Source: CBDDRG01 sp965232975 (GTDB lineage Bacteria; Pseudomonadota; Gammaproteobacteria; Pseudomonadales; Porticoccaceae). From it: 11,208 bases of DNA. Under the pieces are notes generated by a model. It was not told the origin of the DNA. It saw only the letters and a program-made list of their open reading frames with translations, and did not search any database. Shown in pieces: positions 1 through 7,117 of this stretch. Positions within the stretch are counted from its first letter, which is position 1, and the number at the start of each line of letters is the position of its first letter. The DNA lies in assembly GCA_965232975.1 (NCBI GenBank), contig CBDDRG010000231.1, positions 1 to 11,208 on the forward strand. The letters run 5' to 3'. The position numbers and the translations under genes are program-made.

Positions 1-141
1 GGCGTAAGCGCGAGAAAGACAGCCTCGTCTGCGAAAATCCCCTGCGTGCCCACACGCACAAAACAATCCTGACCCCACAAAATCACTCATCGACCCCGCT
101 GCGCCTCATCGGCGACCAGTCAAATCCGACAGGCTCCTAGA
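1..141. other. Non-coding left edge, no gene recognised
   Basis: No reading frame here gives a recognisable protein. Minus-strand frames are broken by stops near the right end; two become open further left and run off the window, but their translations resemble nothing I know. A small perfect hairpin (6-bp stem TGCGTG/CACGCA at 43-48 and 53-58, loop CCCA) is visible. The block ends in a CTAG tetranucleotide at 137-140, right beside the hairpin array. I see no convincing promoter on either strand. It could be the beginning of another intergenic element or of a gene lying mostly outside the window. Confidence 0.4.
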
Positions 142-260
142 GCAAGCCAAGGATGGCTTGCACGAAGATCAAGCACGCTAAGTGCTTGATCTTCGGTGGC
201 CGTCGCGGGCGTGTACCGCGACGAGCCGGATTGAAAAAGGGCAGGAAAGCCCTTTTTCAA
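142..260. repeat. Array of four consecutive perfect inverted repeats
   Basis: Four perfect palindromic stems follow each other with spacers of 1, 5 and 7 nt. (1) 142-149/154-161, 8 bp, loop AGGA. (2) 163-176/182-195, 14 bp, loop GCTAA. (3) 201-208/216-223, 8 bp, loop GCGTGTA. (4) 231-242/249-260, 12 bp, loop AGGAAA. The stems have different sequences, so this is not a copy-number array of one palindrome. It lies directly downstream of pilE. It could be a multi-hairpin 3' end of the pil operon mRNA, an intergenic palindromic repeat cluster of the REP/BIME kind, or a structured RNA read on the plus strand. The palindromes are seen directly; any role is inference. Confidence 0.85.
231..260 (-). 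terminator. Intrinsic terminator after pilE (bidirectional form)
   Basis: A perfect 12-bp inverted repeat begins 12 nt after the pilE stop codon. Read on the minus strand it has a GGGC/GCCC core, a TTTCCT loop and a following TTTTTC run. Because the A-tract and T-tract pair with each other, it has terminator form on both strands. As it is the first structure after the last pil gene, it is the likely end of the pilus operon transcript. The other three hairpins lie behind it. Confidence 0.7.
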
Positions 261-272
261 CATCCTGAAAGG

Positions 273-788
273 TCACCAACAGTCGGCGACGCTACCCGTC
301 GCGCCCCCCGCCAGACCTTTCACGCCCAGCGACGACAACGTCAGCGTCTGGCATTTGGTGTCGTGGGCCTGTTGCAGTTGGGGCACCGCCTCCAGCGTAA
401 AGGCCGTCGTCGTCGCCGCTGGCGAGGCCGCCAGGCGAATGACATAGATGCGCTCCGCGGCGGTCGCGGCGAGCGCGTCGCCATGGCTGCTGATGGCGTA
501 GGTGACGCCGGGGTAGCCGAGGTCGGCGAGGGTGGTCGCCGCGTATTTTTTGTTGTCGACGAAAAACTGCTCCTGCCGCGCCACCACCTTTAACAACTCC
601 GCGCGCGCCAGACTGCGCTTGGCCTTGATGACGTACTGGTTGTACGCCGGCAGCGCGATGGCGATCAGCACCGCCATGATGGCGACGGCAACCAGCAGTT
701 CAATCAGCGTGAAACCGCCGGGGCGGCGCAGTTTTGGCACTGGTGTTGACGCTGGTGTTGGCATTGGTTCGGGCATTGGCTTGGGCAT
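273..788 (-). CDS. pilE: Type IV minor pilin PilE
   Basis: Minor pilin of the type IV pilus, expected to be cleaved and N-methylated by prepilin peptidase PilD and inserted in the inner membrane before assembly in the priming complex with the other minor pilins and PilY1. The 171-residue product has a cleavage site PGG|FTLIELL (G25|F26) with Glu5 of the mature protein present, followed by the hydrophobic helix and ALPAYNQYV, typical of PilE-like pilins. The C-terminus carries a disulfide pair, C146 and C170, with the TLTLSSLG...VADCW pattern of this family. The 25-residue leader is long and made of MPxP-type repeats; in-frame ATGs at residues 1, 5 and 9 and a GTG at residue 17 make the start uncertain. 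I chose 788 because GAGG lies just upstream. It starts 18 nt after pilY1 and is last in the cluster, as in Pseudomonas. Confidence 0.9.
   Translation of the reverse strand: MPKPMPEPMPTPASTPVPKLRRPGGFTLIELLVAVAIMAVLIAIALPAYNQYVIKAKRSLARAELLKVVARQEQFFVDNKKYAATTLADLGYPGVTYAISSHGDALAATAAERIYVIRLAASPAATTTAFTLEAVPQLQQAHDTKCQTLTLSSLGVKGLAGGATGSVADCW
729..788 (-). repeat. 12-bp imperfect tandem repeat in pilE leader
   Basis: The first 20 codons of pilE are five imperfect 12-nt units, encoding MPKP, MPEP, MPTP, ASTP and VPKL. The first three begin with ATGCC and most end in CCA. The whole repeat lies in the leader removed by prepilin peptidase, so copy-number change would alter leader length and available starts without touching the mature pilin. 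Confidence 0.75.
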
Positions 789-806
789 CGGCCTCGACTC
801 TTGCGA

Positions 807-3800
807 CTAGCGGATATTGTCGATGGCGGGCTCACGCCAGTAGATCGGATTCAACTTGAGTAGCGGCAGCGGCACGATGGGCTTGGCGCTATCGACGATG
901 CCGTCGCCATCGGAGTCCACGCCGATACCGCCACCGGGAATGATCACCGCGCCATTGATGGGGATGACGCTGGGCGGGATGCCGGGCCCCAAATCGTATT
1001 TGCGCGCATAGTTCGCGGCAGGGGCGCCGTCGGCGAGGTTGACCGCGTAGACCGCGCCCTGGCCCTCGGAGACGTCACAGGGATCCGCGGCGACGGTGGG
1101 GGCATAAGTGGTAAAGAAGGTGACGCCGGGGAAGCTCGCGGGCGAGGCGAGCGCTTTCTCGCCATCGCCGGCCAGCAGGATCTTCCAGCCCATGCTTTTG
1201 TCCAGGGTACAGGCAGCGGCGGTTTTGTCGGCGGCGCAGGCGCTGACGTCGGGCAGGTCGGCGAGGCTGATCGCGGCTCTGGTCTTCACCGCCGGGTCGC
1301 CGCTGGTGATCGCCCGATCCTTGAGCAGCAACAGGTAGTTATCGACCGCCGTTTCGAGCGGATGTTCGCGATCGCCACTGGCGATCAGCACGCCATCGTA
1401 CTTGGCCGTGGCGTCAAAGGTGAGCACGACTTCCGGGGCGTGGAAGAAGCGGCGGTCGGCGGCGGCGGGCGAGTCCGCGCCCAGTTCGGCGAGTTTGCTG
1501 ACGAACCAGTTGTCGCGGCGGTGGTTGGCATTGGTGCCGTCGCCGATGGGCAGATCCACTCGCCACACCGCACCGCCGGTGTCGCCGACATAGAGCCGAT
1601 CGATGATCCCGGTGCCCTTGGAATCCAGGGTCGCCACCGCCGAGGGGAAGCTGTCCACCAGGCCTGCGTGCTGATGGACGGTGTTGGTGGCGGCACCGGT
1701 GCCCAGCATCGCCTTCCAGATCAGCGCGCCGGTGCGCGCGTTGACGATGTAGATGGCGTTGCCCACGGCATCGTCATCGGCGTTCAGATCCTTGCCGATG
1801 CGGGCGGTATTGCCGGCGTTCCAGCCGCCGTTGTAACCGCCGGCAAAGATCACCACATCGACCGGGCTGGCGCCGTAGCGCACCCTACCCACCACCGGAT
1901 CGGAGAAGGTCAGCCCCAGTTGGGTGAAGTCGGGATCTGTGCGGGTAATTTTCCATTTCAACGTCGGCGCCGCCGCGGGGTTGCTGACATCGAGGGCGTA
2001 ATAGCTCGCCCCGCCGCGGCGCAGGCCAAAGTAGACATAGACCTCGTCACTCAGGAAGGGTGACACATTGTTGATGGTGCCATCCCGATTGTTGTCGACG
2101 CTGAGCGCGGCGGGCGCGCCATCGACGCCGTAGATCATGTTCGCACTCGCCTGGGTGTTCGCCCTCAGCTTGGGCACATTGGCGAGCAGTTCCCGCGGCA
2201 TGAACGCGAACAGCTCTTTTCCACTCTGGCTGCCGGCCGAAGTGGTGTTTTCAATGATATGAAAATAACCGTCGGCGGTGCCCATCATCACATGGACATT
2301 CTGGTTGGCGATCGAGTAGGCGCCGGTGGCGCCGTAGTTCACCGCCAGCGGCCGCGAGTGAATCGAGGCGCCGAGGACCCAGCGGCGGGCCTCGGTGCGG
2401 TTGTTGTCGGAATCGACGTCGTCCACATCCTGCCCCCGCGCCCACTTGATCAGGTCGAGGGTCGTGCACGGCGACGTGCAGGGCACCAGCAGGGCGCCCA
2501 GGGCAGTGGCCGTCGCGGCATCGGCATTCAAGGGGGAGAGCACGGTGGCGGTCGGCGGCGTGGCCAGCGTCGCCGGTTCGACCAACAGATTGCGCGTGGT
2601 GGCGCCATTGGCATCCCCCGGCCCCCCGGCGATAAATCCGGGGATCAACTGGCCGGCACCGCCACGCGCCACCGAGCGGCCGTCCGCCCCGGCGACTTCA
2701 CTTTTGTCGGCGTCGGGCGGTGGCAGCGCCGCGGAGTTGGTCCAGTAGGTGAGCGCGCCGACGCGAATGCGCCCCTTGTTGGCGCCGGTCTCCTCGAGCG
2801 CGCCCGGACTGTTGCCGCTGGCCGCCAGGATCTGGTCGAACACGCCGTCGCTGTCGGAATCCGCCAGCCGGAGTTTTTTCAGATTGCCGGGCCAGTCGAC
2901 GGTGGCCTGGGCCTCGAACAGCGCGATGAACAGGCTGTCCAGGGATTCGGTGCGGTTGAACACGTTGACCGGCACCGACGCGGCGACAAAGGTGGTGCTG
3001 GCGCTGATGATCTTCGTGAATGCCTCGGTCAATTGATTTTCGAGCTCGATGGCGTCGTCGAAGTTGAGCACCCCATCGCCGGAGTTGCCGGCGGCGGCCC
3101 AGGCCGCCGTCGAACCCTTGCTGCCGGCATCGGAAATGATCCAGGTGGTCAAAGATTGATCGCCAGCGACATTGCCGACCAGATCGTGATCGGCCATGTA
3201 GTCGAGCATGTTCTCGAATTTCTTGTCGGCGTTGTCGGCGGGCATGCTGGCCTTGATCTGCGCGTCGAGGTCGTCGTCCTGGTTGGCCACGTTCATCGCC
3301 ATGACGATGGCGTTCAGCTTGCTGCAACTCGATGTGGCCAACTGGCTGGGCTGAATATAGCTACTGCCGAGCAATGGCAGTGGCAGGGTCTGGATCAGCG
3401 GATCGTATGGCGGAAGCGGCGCTATGATGCTCTGAAAGTTGAGGGCGGTGCCCGGCACATCGCCAAACAGCACCCGCCCACCATTCAGGTAGCGGTACAT
3501 CTCGTAAAAGGTTTCGCTGGGCTGGAGTTTGTGCGACGACGCGTTGGTCAGGGGTTCGGTTATCTGCCGCAACCGGTACAGCAGATACTGTTTGTACTTG
3601 GCGCCGGGCGCGGACACCGATGGCGGCACCAGCAGGAATGTCAGCTGGCTTCTGATATTCGCAGGGATGGGCCCACCCAACTGGTTGAAACCCTGCAGGA
3701 TCACACCGCCATTGACGAAATTGCTGGCCATCAGGCCCATGTGGATGGGGTCGAACGCCGGGTTGCTCATCAGGGAGTCCAGCACCGCGACAAACACTTC

Positions 3801-4070
3801 GTACTTGGTGACCTTGGCGCTCAGGCTGATCAACCGCTCGGCGCGGGCATCGGCGAGCGCCGTCGCCGCCGCCGGCGACATCTGCGCCCTGCAGGCGGCG
3901 TTAAAGGAATTGCAGTAGGTCGAGAATACGCTCGGCCGCCAGTCGATCATCAGCATGACCAGGGGGACAGATCCGGGTTTGGTTTGCAGATAGATGTCGA
4001 TATCGTCGGCGCGACCGGCGCCCGGCCACAGCAGCAGTTGCAGCATCAGCACACCAATGACTTTTTTCAT
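807..4070 (-). CDS. pilY1: Type IV pilus tip adhesin / assembly protein PilY1 (PilC family)
   Basis: Large exported pilus-associated protein that, in relatives, sits at the pilus tip with the minor pilins, promotes assembly against retraction and mediates adhesion. The 1087-residue product begins with a Sec signal peptide (MKKVIGVLMLQLLLWPGAGRA, cleavage near residue 21), which decides the start at 4070; AAGGA lies 11 nt upstream. The open frame continues further upstream but overlaps pilX without signal-peptide features. The N-terminal half matches the PilC/PilY subfamily with a PLVMLMIDWRPS motif at about residues 36-47. From about residue 563 (WVLGASIHSRPL) follows the PilC beta-propeller, with the hallmark YFGLRRGGASYYALDV. 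Calcium-loop-like motifs are D404-D412 (DSDSDGVFD), D659-N667 (DNNRDGTIN) and D1052-D1060 (DSDGDGIVD). The usual MIDAS DxSxS is not intact. Length is close to that of PilY1 in Pseudomonas. Confidence 0.93.
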   Translation of the reverse strand: MKKVIGVLMLQLLLWPGAGRADDIDIYLQTKPGSVPLVMLMIDWRPSVFSTYCNSFNAACRAQMSPAAATALADARAERLISLSAKVTKYEVFVAVLDSLMSNPAFDPIHMGLMASNFVNGGVILQGFNQLGGPIPANIRSQLTFLLVPPSVSAPGAKYKQYLLYRLRQITEPLTNASSHKLQPSETFYEMYRYLNGGRVLFGDVPGTALNFQSIIAPLPPYDPLIQTLPLPLLGSSYIQPSQLATSSCSKLNAIVMAMNVANQDDDLDAQIKASMPADNADKKFENMLDYMADHDLVGNVAGDQSLTTWIISDAGSKGSTAAWAAAGNSGDGVLNFDDAIELENQLTEAFTKIISASTTFVAASVPVNVFNRTESLDSLFIALFEAQATVDWPGNLKKLRLADSDSDGVFDQILAASGNSPGALEETGANKGRIRVGALTYWTNSAALPPPDADKSEVAGADGRSVARGGAGQLIPGFIAGGPGDANGATTRNLLVEPATLATPPTATVLSPLNADAATATALGALLVPCTSPCTTLDLIKWARGQDVDDVDSDNNRTEARRWVLGASIHSRPLAVNYGATGAYSIANQNVHVMMGTADGYFHIIENTTSAGSQSGKELFAFMPRELLANVPKLRANTQASANMIYGVDGAPAALSVDNNRDGTINNVSPFLSDEVYVYFGLRRGGASYYALDVSNPAAAPTLKWKITRTDPDFTQLGLTFSDPVVGRVRYGASPVDVVIFAGGYNGGWNAGNTARIGKDLNADDDAVGNAIYIVNARTGALIWKAMLGTGAATNTVHQHAGLVDSFPSAVATLDSKGTGIIDRLYVGDTGGAVWRVDLPIGDGTNANHRRDNWFVSKLAELGADSPAAADRRFFHAPEVVLTFDATAKYDGVLIASGDREHPLETAVDNYLLLLKDRAITSGDPAVKTRAAISLADLPDVSACAADKTAAACTLDKSMGWKILLAGDGEKALASPASFPGVTFFTTYAPTVAADPCDVSEGQGAVYAVNLADGAPAANYARKYDLGPGIPPSVIPINGAVIIPGGGIGVDSDGDGIVDSAKPIVPLPLLKLNPIYWREPAIDNIR

Positions 4071-4179
4071 GGGCGGCAAATTCCTTTTTCTGCCCGTTCG
4101 CCAACTTGCCCGCGGCCGCCGTCCCGATCCGGGTCGTACAGCCCGATCCAGGCGCATCCGCGCCATCTCAGCCGACCGC

Positions 4180-4710
4180 TCAACGAACCGCGCCGGTGAA
4201 CTGGAGTTCGACGCCCCGCGCCACCGCGGCATTGCCGAGCCGCAGATCACCGCCGTCATAGGTGGCGATGGCCTCGAAATGGGCGTATTTGCAGCTTGCG
4301 CCGCAAACATCGCTCTCGCTGCGCCGCACCCAGGCGCGCTCGGTGTACAGGGGCGCCAAGCGCTTGACGCTGTAGTTGAGCTGCACGCCGGTGGGCACAT
4401 CGGTAATGGCGCTCGTCAACGCGATGGTGCTGACGTCGCAGCCGGCGCTGACGCCGATTTTACAGATGGTATAGCCGACGTCGCCGACCACCGGGAAATT
4501 GTCAAAATCGACGGCGATTGCCGTGGTCATCGCCTCGACGCGCTGAAACGCCTCCTCGCGAAACTGGTCGTTGCCCGCCATCTGCACCTCGAACATGCTG
4601 TTCTGCATGACCGTCCCCGCCACCAGTGCCAGTAGCAGCAGAAACAGCATCGCGACGAGCAGAATCGCGCCGCGATGGGTTGCGCGGGTAGCGATGCGTG
4701 CAGTACTCAT
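4180..4710 (-). CDS. pilX: Type IV pilus assembly protein PilX
   Basis: Minor pilin of the PilX family, part of the inner-membrane priming complex that starts pilus assembly and carries PilY1. The 176-residue product has a short basic leader with HRG|AILLVAMLFLLLL (G14|A15), a membrane helix to about residue 37, and the EVQMAGNDQFREEAFQ stretch characteristic of the PilX N-terminal domain. As in other PilX proteins, the fifth mature residue is not Glu (here Val), so it lacks the charge most pilins use in subunit registration. Four cysteines in the C-terminal half (YTICK, AGCD, VCGASC) could form two disulfides. The start is the ATG at 4710, 17 nt after pilW; a TTG at 4731 is in frame but would overlap pilW and give a less typical leader. 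Confidence 0.88.
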   Translation of the reverse strand: MSTARIATRATHRGAILLVAMLFLLLLALVAGTVMQNSMFEVQMAGNDQFREEAFQRVEAMTTAIAVDFDNFPVVGDVGYTICKIGVSAGCDVSTIALTSAITDVPTGVQLNYSVKRLAPLYTERAWVRRSESDVCGASCKYAHFEAIATYDGGDLRLGNAAVARGVELQFTGAVR

Positions 4711-4727
4711 GTCCGGGTTCCGGTGCT

Positions 4728-5774
4728 TCAACGCCCATAGGCGAGATTGCGAACCTGCACCGTGGTCGCAAACACCGAGCGCAGGTAGCCGTCATTCTTG
4801 GCCGCCACGGTTTTTGTGCCCAGGGCATAGTTTTTCGAATTCGTGTAGTTGGGCACCACATTGACACTGCGCAGCAACAGGTAAATGCGCGCGGCGGCGA
4901 TGTCATCCATGTCCGCCAACACCGGGGCGGCCTTGAACTGGTTGGGCGCGCCATCGCCGTCAGCGTCGATGCCCCACTCGATCTGCATGTCCTCGACACC
5001 CTCCACCAGGCAATCGGTCGCCATCGAATTGGCCTGCAGCCGTTCGACGCACAGCGCCGGAATGCCATCGCCTGCAGCGCGCGAATAGTTGCGAACGTAG
5101 ACGATCTTGGCAAAGTATTCCCAGTAGTCGACCGCGGATCCCGGGGTGGCCTCGGCAGCCGTAATACCGGTCGTGCCGAGGTAAGTGAACAGCGTAGTGA
5201 CCGGATCGACACCGATTTTCTTCACATACCACTGGGTCAGCCGCGCGCCCGCCATGTGGGTGTTGTAATTGCCATTCCTCAAAGTGTAGTCGCCGGCACT
5301 GCGCTTGACCGAAAAAATGTCCGCGCCGGGCTGCATTTGATTGGCGACCAGGCAGGTCCAGGTGGTGCCATTGGCGGTGGTGAAGGGTGCCGCAGTGAAA
5401 TTGTCGATGATCTCCAGGGGCACAGCCGCGGCCAGCGCCCAGGTGCCGGCACCGACACAATCGCCACCCACGGCGCCCGCCGACGGCAGACTCTCGCCGG
5501 CCGGGATGCCGCCGACAAAGCCTACGTGCTGAAGTTCGGATTTGACGAAGTGGAGGGCGAAGCGGCCGTTCTCCTGCAGGCGCGCCTGTTCGTCTTCGTA
5601 GCTGTAGTTGCGCTTGCTTTCGAGATAGACGTTGATGATGCCGGCCGACATAAACAGACCCAGCAGCACCGCCACCAATAATTCGACCAACGAAAAGCCC
5701 GGCTGGCGCCGCGCGGTGGGCGGGCGCGAAGCCGGGGATCGACGGCGGCGCGGGGGGGTTCCCATGTCAGTCAT
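4728..5774 (-). CDS. pilW: Type IV pilus assembly protein PilW
   Basis: Minor pilin PilW, the largest of the minor pilins, which bridges PilV/FimU and PilX in the priming complex of related bacteria. The 348-residue product has an Arg/Pro-rich leader and a canonical site QPG|FSLVELLVAVLLGLF (G26|F27, Glu5 = E31), followed by NVYLESKRNYSYEDEQARLQENGRF, the well-conserved stretch after the helix in PilW proteins. Four cysteines lie in the globular domain (GGDCVG, WTCLV, PALCVE, TDCLVEG). A DADGDGAPN segment near residue 273 looks like a calcium or turn loop, but is not evidence for metal binding by itself. The ATG at 5774 overlaps the pilV stop by 8 nt; a second ATG at 5765 is possible and neither has a strong ribosome binding site, which fits translational coupling. 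Confidence 0.9.
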   Translation of the reverse strand: MTDMGTPPRRRRSPASRPPTARRQPGFSLVELLVAVLLGLFMSAGIINVYLESKRNYSYEDEQARLQENGRFALHFVKSELQHVGFVGGIPAGESLPSAGAVGGDCVGAGTWALAAAVPLEIIDNFTAAPFTTANGTTWTCLVANQMQPGADIFSVKRSAGDYTLRNGNYNTHMAGARLTQWYVKKIGVDPVTTLFTYLGTTGITAAEATPGSAVDYWEYFAKIVYVRNYSRAAGDGIPALCVERLQANSMATDCLVEGVEDMQIEWGIDADGDGAPNQFKAAPVLADMDDIAAARIYLLLRSVNVVPNYTNSKNYALGTKTVAAKNDGYLRSVFATTVQVRNLAYGR

Positions 5775-6363
5775 CCGTGATGAAGGTTGACAACACCACC
5801 AGCCTTCTCAGCACTTCGCCGGTGCCGTAGAGGCCGAGGCCATTGCCGCAGGTCGAAACGGTGGGATTGGTGAGTTCCGCGACGCCCTTCCAGGCTACCG
5901 CCGCCGTCACTACCCCCGCGGCGTTGGTGATACAGGCGGTCGGCGACACCAGCCCACCGGCTTTGTCGGCGTCACCGATCTTTTCCGCAGCCCCGTCCAG
6001 CATCTGTTCCAGTTCGTACCGATCCCGACTCGCCATCTGGGTCGGGGTGCAACTGCCGGTGACGCAACTGGCCGGCGCCGTGGCGATGGATCCCCGCCCC
6101 AGCGTCGCGACATAACTGCCGAGCGCACTCGGGTTGCTGCGCATCCGCTCGAGAATTTCGCGCGCCATGGCCGTCGCCAGAGAGCGCTGCGCCGCCTCAT
6201 GGGCGGTGCGCTTTGCCGTCGTTTGCATCGCCAGCATGCCGAGCAGACCGACCGACAGGACAAGCACGGCGATCAAGACCTCGATCAGCCCGGCGCCCCG
6301 CGCCCTCCGCCAGCGGCCCAGACCTTTATGGCCGTGGCGTTTTTCCGGGTAGTCGTCGGTCAT
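5767..6363 (-). CDS. pilV: Type IV pilus modification protein PilV
   Basis: Minor pilin PilV of the pilus priming complex. The 198-residue product has a basic 23-residue leader ending RRARG, cleavage before AGLIEVLIAVLVLSVGLLGMLAMQ (G23|A24, Glu5 = E28), and the following TTAKRTAHEAAQRSLATAMAREILERMRSN segment, both typical of PilV. Cysteines occur in the globular domain (ASCVTGSC, TACIT, STCGNG). It starts 12 nt after the FimT-like gene, with AGGGA upstream of the ATG, and its end overlaps pilW by 8 nt (ATGACTGA), indicating coupled translation. No shorter in-frame ATG is available before the prepilin site. Confidence 0.88.
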   Translation of the reverse strand: MTDDYPEKRHGHKGLGRWRRARGAGLIEVLIAVLVLSVGLLGMLAMQTTAKRTAHEAAQRSLATAMAREILERMRSNPSALGSYVATLGRGSIATAPASCVTGSCTPTQMASRDRYELEQMLDGAAEKIGDADKAGGLVSPTACITNAAGVVTAAVAWKGVAELTNPTVSTCGNGLGLYGTGEVLRRLVVLSTFITDD

Positions 6364-6375
6364 GACTATCTATCC

Positions 6376-6972
6376 CTACGGACAACTACCGGTGCCGTGT
6401 TGCGTGTACGGCCTCCCGGTCGCATTGATGGTAATTTTGCGCGCCTTCGCGGCCACCCCGTCGGAGCCACAGAGCCGGAACGAATCCTGCGCGGAAACCG
6501 TGCCATCGGAGCGGTAAATGACCCGGTTGGCATACAGGCTGCCCGTGCGCAGCGTGCTGCCGCCGCTCAGCGCGCCATAGGCGCGGATTACGGCTTCATC
6601 GCTGTCCTTGGTGGCGTCATTGTCCTCGTCGGGGAAGATCAGCCAGCCCTGCTCCCAATTGCCGCTGGTCACGCAAGTGGTGCCGTCGCTACTTTTGCAG
6701 AGTACGGCCGCGTGATTGCGTTTGACCGCCTCGCTGCGGGTCAATACCAGTGCGGTAAACAGGCTGTTGCTCTGCGTCGCCACGCGATTGCTGCGCAGCG
6801 CCTCGGCAAAGAACGGCCCCACCGCGACCACCAGCACCACCAGAATGGCAATGGTGACCATCATTTCAATCAGCGTGAAACCCCGCGCAGCTTGTGCTTT
6901 CACCGGCCTTGGTTCCCATCGCGACGGGCCGTGGGCGCGCGTGGGCGGCGTCCGCAGGCAGTCAGCTTCCAT
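6376..6972 (-). CDS. GspH/FimT-family pseudopilin (FimT/FimU-like minor pilin)
   Basis: Minor pilin at the head of the pilus cluster, in the position occupied by fimU in Pseudomonas, where it completes the FimU-PilVWXE priming complex. The product has a prepilin site ARG|FTLIEMMVTIAIL (G31|F32, Glu5 = E36), then ALVLTRSEAVKRN and a C-terminal NATGRPY, all typical of the GspH/FimT family. Four cysteines (C92, C100, C168, C197) may form two disulfides. The ATG at 6972 gives 198 residues and a 31-residue leader without a good ribosome binding site. A GTG at 6903 would give a conventional leader (MKAQAARG) and 175 residues, and may be the true start. FimT and FimU cannot be told apart here, so no symbol is assigned. 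Confidence 0.85.
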   Translation of the reverse strand: MEADCLRTPPTRAHGPSRWEPRPVKAQAARGFTLIEMMVTIAILVVLVVAVGPFFAEALRSNRVATQSNSLFTALVLTRSEAVKRNHAAVLCKSSDGTTCVTSGNWEQGWLIFPDEDNDATKDSDEAVIRAYGALSGGSTLRTGSLYANRVIYRSDGTVSAQDSFRLCGSDGVAAKARKITINATGRPYTQHGTGSCP

Positions 6973-7117
6973 TGAGTTCAGACCCGAACGCCGCTCGCGG
7001 ACGCGGACGCCCCGGCTGTTGAGACCGCAATTGCAGTTACCGTCATCTTAGTCCGTCCAGCGGGATGCAAGCGGACATTTATCGGCAGGCGCCCTTCAGC
7101 GAGATCTTGAACAGGCT
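6973..7117 (-). other. 145-bp spacer between ispH and the pilus cluster
   Basis: This is the only sizeable gap upstream of the pilus genes, so a promoter for them would be expected here or in the end of ispH. I see a TAAGAT (7050-7045) resembling a -10, with TTGCAT (7070-7065) 14 nt before it, too close for a good sigma70 promoter. No intrinsic terminator follows ispH, so read-through from the housekeeping operon is possible. A 22-codon frame (7046-6978) ends 5 nt before the pseudopilin ATG. No sigma54 -24/-12 element is evident. Confidence 0.4.

Noticed and set aside
142..260. CRISPR array or integron attC sites
   Set aside because: The four stems differ in sequence, there is no regular repeat-spacer period and no cas or integrase gene or attC core sites are visible.
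153..593. Plus-strand open frame of 146 codons
   Set aside because: It begins in the hairpin array and runs antisense through pilE; the product is Arg-rich, matches no family and shows no membrane or domain features.
2259..4199. Plus-strand open frame of 646 codons antisense to pilY1
   Set aside because: High-GC shadow frame of pilY1: low-complexity Gly/Val/Arg composition and no recognisable motif, while the minus frame has clear PilY1 motifs and a signal peptide.
4071..4400. Upstream extension of the pilY1 frame
   Set aside because: It overlaps pilX and would bury the signal peptide; the ATG at 4070 has a ribosome binding site and a textbook Sec signal.
6978..6992. Possible AlgR-like box (CGTTCG core) upstream of the pseudopilin gene
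   Set aside because: Only a six-base core agrees and spacing to the rest of the consensus is wrong; expected by chance in GC-rich sequence.
7045..7070. Sigma70-like promoter TTGCAT/TAAGAT before the pilus cluster
   Set aside because: The spacer is only 14 nt and the -35 match is partial, so I did not annotate it as a promoter.
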